Source: Homalodisca vitripennis
Lineage: Eukaryota > Arthropoda > Insecta > Hemiptera > Cicadellidae
Reading direction: 5' to 3'
NCBI RefSeq assembly: GCF_021130785.1
Contig: NW_025777470.1
Coordinates: forward strand, 23,063 to 87,062
DNA length: 64,000 bases
Shown: positions 60,450 through 64,000 of the stretch, in pieces
How positions within the stretch are numbered: the stretch's first letter is position 1
Layout of the letters: each line of letters starts with the position of its first letter
Program-made: the position numbers and the translations under genes
The notes under the pieces: generated by a model
What the model saw: the letters and a program-made list of their open reading frames with translations, nothing else
Told to the model about the DNA's origin: nothing
The model's database searches: none

Positions 60450-60545
60450 AATGTGGTGGTGGTATAAAGTTCGAAAGCCACAGATGTCGAGGGGATAGGT
60501 GTTTTGCCAATTCAACTTATTTGAATGTCTCAGTTATTCTTATAG
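60450..60545 (+). repeat. Theta block, copy 3, truncated
   Basis: Only the GTGGTGGTGG half and the following AAAGTT-GAAAGCCACAGATGTC segment remain. The near-identical 50-base part of copies 1 and 2 is missing. Confidence 0.65.
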
Positions 60546-60649
60546 AGTGTTTTAAAATATAAATATTTTATACCAATGACAAATTGTTACTTTTCAAATA
60601 TTATATTCTTTTTATTGTACTTATTTCAACCTACTCAATGATGTTTTAA

Positions 60650-61340
60650 TAGTGTAGGTAATAAAATTGTACTATGCATTTAAACATGATGTATATTTTA
60701 ATACATGCGGAATATACAAAACAAATTTTAAAACGACTTATGTGCGTCTTTTATGTGTGCATATTTTTTACATTTCTATATATTTCATAGATTATTGAAT
60801 AAAAAATATGCACTTATTAGTAAAATTTATATTACTTACATTTATAACATCTAATGTGTCCAACGTATATGAAGCTGCTTTAGTATGTAAATAATGGTTT
60901 TACTGAATATTCTCAACTAAGTTTTGAAGGAAGTCAAGTTAAAACATTTTAAAATCTAATCTGTATTTTTATTTAAACTGCGTATAACTATTAACATAGT
61001 TGTTGATTTATAAAATAACAAAATGATTTAATAAATTAACTGTGTGGAGTTTTAATATCCGCTAATTTATTATAATCCTTGACTCTTGCATTTAAAAAAG
61101 TTCTGTTGAAAAAATATTTGTAATAAAGGGGAATTTAAAAAGTAATGTCGAAGTTCCAATTGGAACAAACATTCTTGCAAGAACATTTACAGAATAATCC
61201 AATAAGTTTATTAGGTAGAAGGAATCTACAAACATTGAGATTCATTATACTTTCAGATGCAATCTCTGGTAATGTTAAGGAAATACTTGAACTGAAAGAA
61301 AAGTGTTTTCTCTACAACTAGTTTAGTCTAAGGAGACAGT
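60650..61340 (+). repeat. Mu block, unit 3
   Basis: Matches 37780-38100 and 39350-39550 (TGTAATAAAGGGGAATTTAA, ACTTTCAGATGCAATCTCTG, AAGTGTTTTCTCTACAACTA). Confidence 0.65.
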
Positions 61341-61669
61341 TAGTTTTACATCGAGCATAGTGTGCGGATTCGAAATGTAAATATTTTAAACTATAGGATT
61401 TTATAAATATTTTATATACATATTTTATGTTAGCGATTTTAAATTTATATTCATTATTTTTTTTAGATCGAGTGTTTAGAACTAAGTTCTTTTTAAGGAT
61501 AAAATAGTACAGTGTGATTTTTTACCTGAAGATGCTGAAGGACGCTACTGATAGGTATTATTTCTATAACATTTCCATGTTTCTGCAATGGATTAATTAT
61601 ATACAAAGAGGTAATTCAATGAAACCTTAATTGCGTTTTTGTAATAGTCGGGAAATGGTAATTGTTCTT

Positions 61670-61900
61670 TATGATACGTGTACACATACTTTTATCATAC
61701 GTTTTACTCTCCGTTAGCAAGTTTCCATAACCCTACACACAATTTGTGATATAATTTAACTTAAATTGGCTATATTTTAGGGATAGCCTATCACTCAAGG
61801 GTCTAAAACCAGTGCATTTCTGTAAGTCCGTATATATGTCTAAGAGTCAGTTTACCTGTGTATGCTGATTAGTTTGTTTGTGTAAACAATACCCCAAGAA
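61670..61900 (+). repeat. Nu island, copy 3
   Basis: GATAGCCTATCACTCAAGG, CAGTGCATTTCTG, AGAGTCAGTTTACCT and TTAGTTTGTTTGTGT align with 39890-40010. Confidence 0.7.
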
Positions 61901-62362
61901 CAAACTGATGTACTCGTATGTATAAGTAAGTTTTCTTGATCGCGGAAAAGACAAAATCAAGTATGGAATAGAAATACTGGAGTACATTTAAACTAAAAGT
62001 ATACACTTTTTAACATATTTTATAAATCGTTACAAGAAGGCAAACATTTGGCGTAATTCACTGTATAAGAAGTGCAGATGTAAAACCTACGAAATTGCGT
62101 GTAAGGCCACGTATAACTGCTAGTATTATAGAAAAATGGTTAATTGGGTTCACAGAGGAAATAAAAATAGGTTTTAGAATATTTCGATATTGTGTATACG
62201 TCAATAATCGATAAAGTCTTTACCAACCTTTGAAAGAGTATTGTTAAAGCTCAATAATTAATAGAACCTTCTTGCACTCTGGGATTTGTAAAGAAAGATT
62301 ATAGCATGGGTAATGCTATAGCTTTTTTATTTATTTTTTAATTGTTTTCAGTATTTAATTAC
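61901..62362 (+). repeat. Unit 3 tail
   Basis: 61980-62300 matches 49040-49350, which ends unit 2. No gene. Confidence 0.55.
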
Positions 62363-64000
62363 TTTTATTTACATGAACTTCCAAAAACACCCGCAAACCA
62401 ATCATTTAGATTTAAATATTTGACTGTAAGTTGTTTATAGAAAGTTTAGAAAAGAATACATTCGCATATAGTTATTGATTTACCCTGAGTATATTTTATG
62501 TACTAATGAAATTAGTTAATAAAGAATGTTTTTTACCACAAACCAAGCCCATTGTTATAAAATGTATGTGAAGTTACCTTTAATTACTTATTTATTACAC
62601 ACGGAGATATTTTAAAACAGTGTTTTATAATTAACTGTAGCCGAAATCCAAGTTTTAGTAACTACTTTACATGCTACACTAAATAACTTTATTCATATAA
62701 AAGTTTCAATATGATGCAATTTTTAAAAATTACAAATTACTAAAACATAAATTTTATATCATAAGTATAAAATCGTTATTTTGCAGATTAACTTAAATTG
62801 ATAAACAATTTCCAATTTGATATTTCGATATTTATATCTTCTGATGTCCACATAATGTCGAAATATGACATATGTCCATAATGAATGAAATAAAATAAAT
62901 ATATCATTTGCATAAAGATCGGACACGCAAGGGTTAAAATAGTGTCTTTCCTTTACAAAATCGTTAGAAAATTAATTTTTATTCCAATTTTAACGTTATT
63001 CAATCATGAGAGTTATAAAACACAAACTTACTTTTACGCAAATGTTTTACATTTTTTCCCGGTTGATATGGGAGTATAATGGTTGAGACTTTTAGTGCAA
63101 CATTGTGTGCACTTACGAGGTTGTTCTATTATCTAAATTTGCACTACTAGGTAATATTTATTTTGCGTTACTACTAGCCTGTTACATAGTTTAATAATCA
63201 TGTAAACAAATTAGTCTTTTAAAATTTAAATAATATGTTTCGGTCACAAATTAACTTAGCCTAAAGAACTAAATGCTTATGAAGAAATATCGAACTCGAT
63301 ATTAGGAAATAACCAGATTTATTTATTATTAGGTTGTTAAAACTATATACAAGTACAACGTTTGTTATGTGTATTAATTATTATATTTGTTACCTTAGAG
63401 TATGTATAAAAAAGAATTACATTTTAATTTCCCACTTTATAATCATGTTATAAACTGTGACTTGCTTTACATATTACTATATTATTATTGCTATAATATT
63501 TTTTAAATTGTACTATGTTATGACTTATTGTAATTATTATTATTTACAAATTTCATATAGAGTAATGATAATTATGTTTCTATTGATGGATATTTATTAC
63601 TGTACATTGTTTTTACCGTTGGAAATAAAATACAATAAATGTAATAAATTTATTGAACCAAATAAATAGCTGCAAAACAAGAATCAAAGTCGAATGGAAC
63701 GTACAAAAAAATATTTTTTCTTACGTTCATATATAAGGGTTATCTGATTTCGTAGAATTGTACCACTTTACACTATAAACAAGATCTTTCTAACCTGTCA
63801 ACCCTCTGATCGGCACTCACGCACCCTCCCTGTCTGTCTGTTAGTCCTTTACCTATTCCAAGCTTTGTGTCCTTTAACAAATGTTACGTGGTCGTGATTT
63901 ATAAATTGATAATTACGTTTCAGACTTTAATTTTATATCTTAAATATGTCAGATTTGCCATTACATGTTTCCAAAGTTTGCGGGTATTTTAAGTTGAACG
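62363..64000 (+). repeat. Alpha block, copy 4 (start of the next unit)
   Basis: Aligns with 1-1640 from the first base of the window, at an offset of 62,362. It is far closer to copy 1 than copy 2 is. Island 63780-63900 keeps CACGCACCCTCC, CTGTCTGT and GCTTTGTGTCCTTTAAC; the CCAAT site of copies 1 and 2 is altered here by small insertions. Confidence 0.8.

Larger units (their letters stand above)
49401..62362 (+). repeat. Segmental repeat unit 3
   Basis: Third copy. It begins with beta rather than alpha; an alpha block would be expected near 49.4 kb and is missing. It then has a plus-strand gamma-delta-epsilon arm (50.9-53.4 kb), zeta and eta (53.87-55.85 kb), inverted gamma, epsilon and gamma blocks (55.9-59.9 kb), a short theta (60.45 kb), mu (60.65-61.34 kb), nu (61.67-61.9 kb), and a tail (62.03-62.3 kb) matching 49.04-49.35 kb. 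Iota, kappa, lambda, xi and omicron were not found in it. Confidence 0.7.

Noticed and set aside
1..64000. TE-rich piRNA cluster of the flamenco type
   Set aside because: Only two large transposons are present, and the bulk is a non-transposon segmental repeat; small RNA data would be needed to revive the idea.

Overview
The window looks like a stretch of arthropod nuclear DNA, most likely from an insect. It is very AT-rich and full of (AT)n and (CA)n microsatellites. It carries a Tc1/mariner-superfamily transposon, a non-LTR retrotransposon with an RNase H domain, foldback MITEs and tRNA-like short repeats. I find no intact host protein-coding gene, rRNA or convincing functional tRNA. The only recognisable proteins are decayed transposon products, and every other reading frame is short and unconvincing.

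The main feature is a large segmental repeat. The same series of non-coding blocks recurs in the same order. I named the blocks alpha, beta, gamma, delta, epsilon, zeta, eta, theta, iota, kappa, lambda, mu, nu, xi and omicron. Unit 1 (about 1-18.5 kb) holds alpha, beta, a unique segment, theta, iota, kappa, lambda, mu, nu, a second kappa-lambda-mu, xi and omicron. Unit 2 (about 18.5-49.4 kb) holds alpha, beta, a long inverted repeat built from gamma-delta-epsilon, then theta to omicron. A mariner lies near the centre of that inverted repeat, and a 5.4-kb retrotransposon is inserted between nu and xi. Unit 3 (about 49.4-62.36 kb) holds beta, a second inverted repeat, theta, mu and nu. Alpha then restarts at 62,363. 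That last alpha resembles the first one (position 1) much more than the middle one (18.5 kb), so the window may span about one period (~62.4 kb) of a higher-order array.

Within the repeats, AT-rich spacers have drifted, but short GC-richer islands of 80-200 bp stay alignable between copies. Examples are the epsilon islands, in both orientations of the two inverted repeats; the omicron islands, which all keep a TATAAATA box; the lambda islands, a repeated hairpin whose arms are also CCAAT-box (NF-Y type) sites; and a theta stretch of about 50 bases that is nearly identical 25 kb apart. None shows a shared open reading frame apart from a weak hint in beta. This multi-copy non-coding array is the best candidate for an undescribed system: structured RNA, regulatory array, hairpin small-RNA source or structural repeat. 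Sequence alone does not say which.

Inserted mobile DNA: a DD41D-type mariner with unusually long inverted repeats (27,426-29,764); an I/LOA-like non-LTR element with a 12-bp target duplication and a dead reverse-transcriptase motif (40,999-46,368); a TTAA-flanked foldback (38,816-39,211); a mariner-type foldback (32,234-32,638); a small foldback (30,495-30,660); and an inverted-repeat element with GC-rich direct repeats (17,735-18,509).
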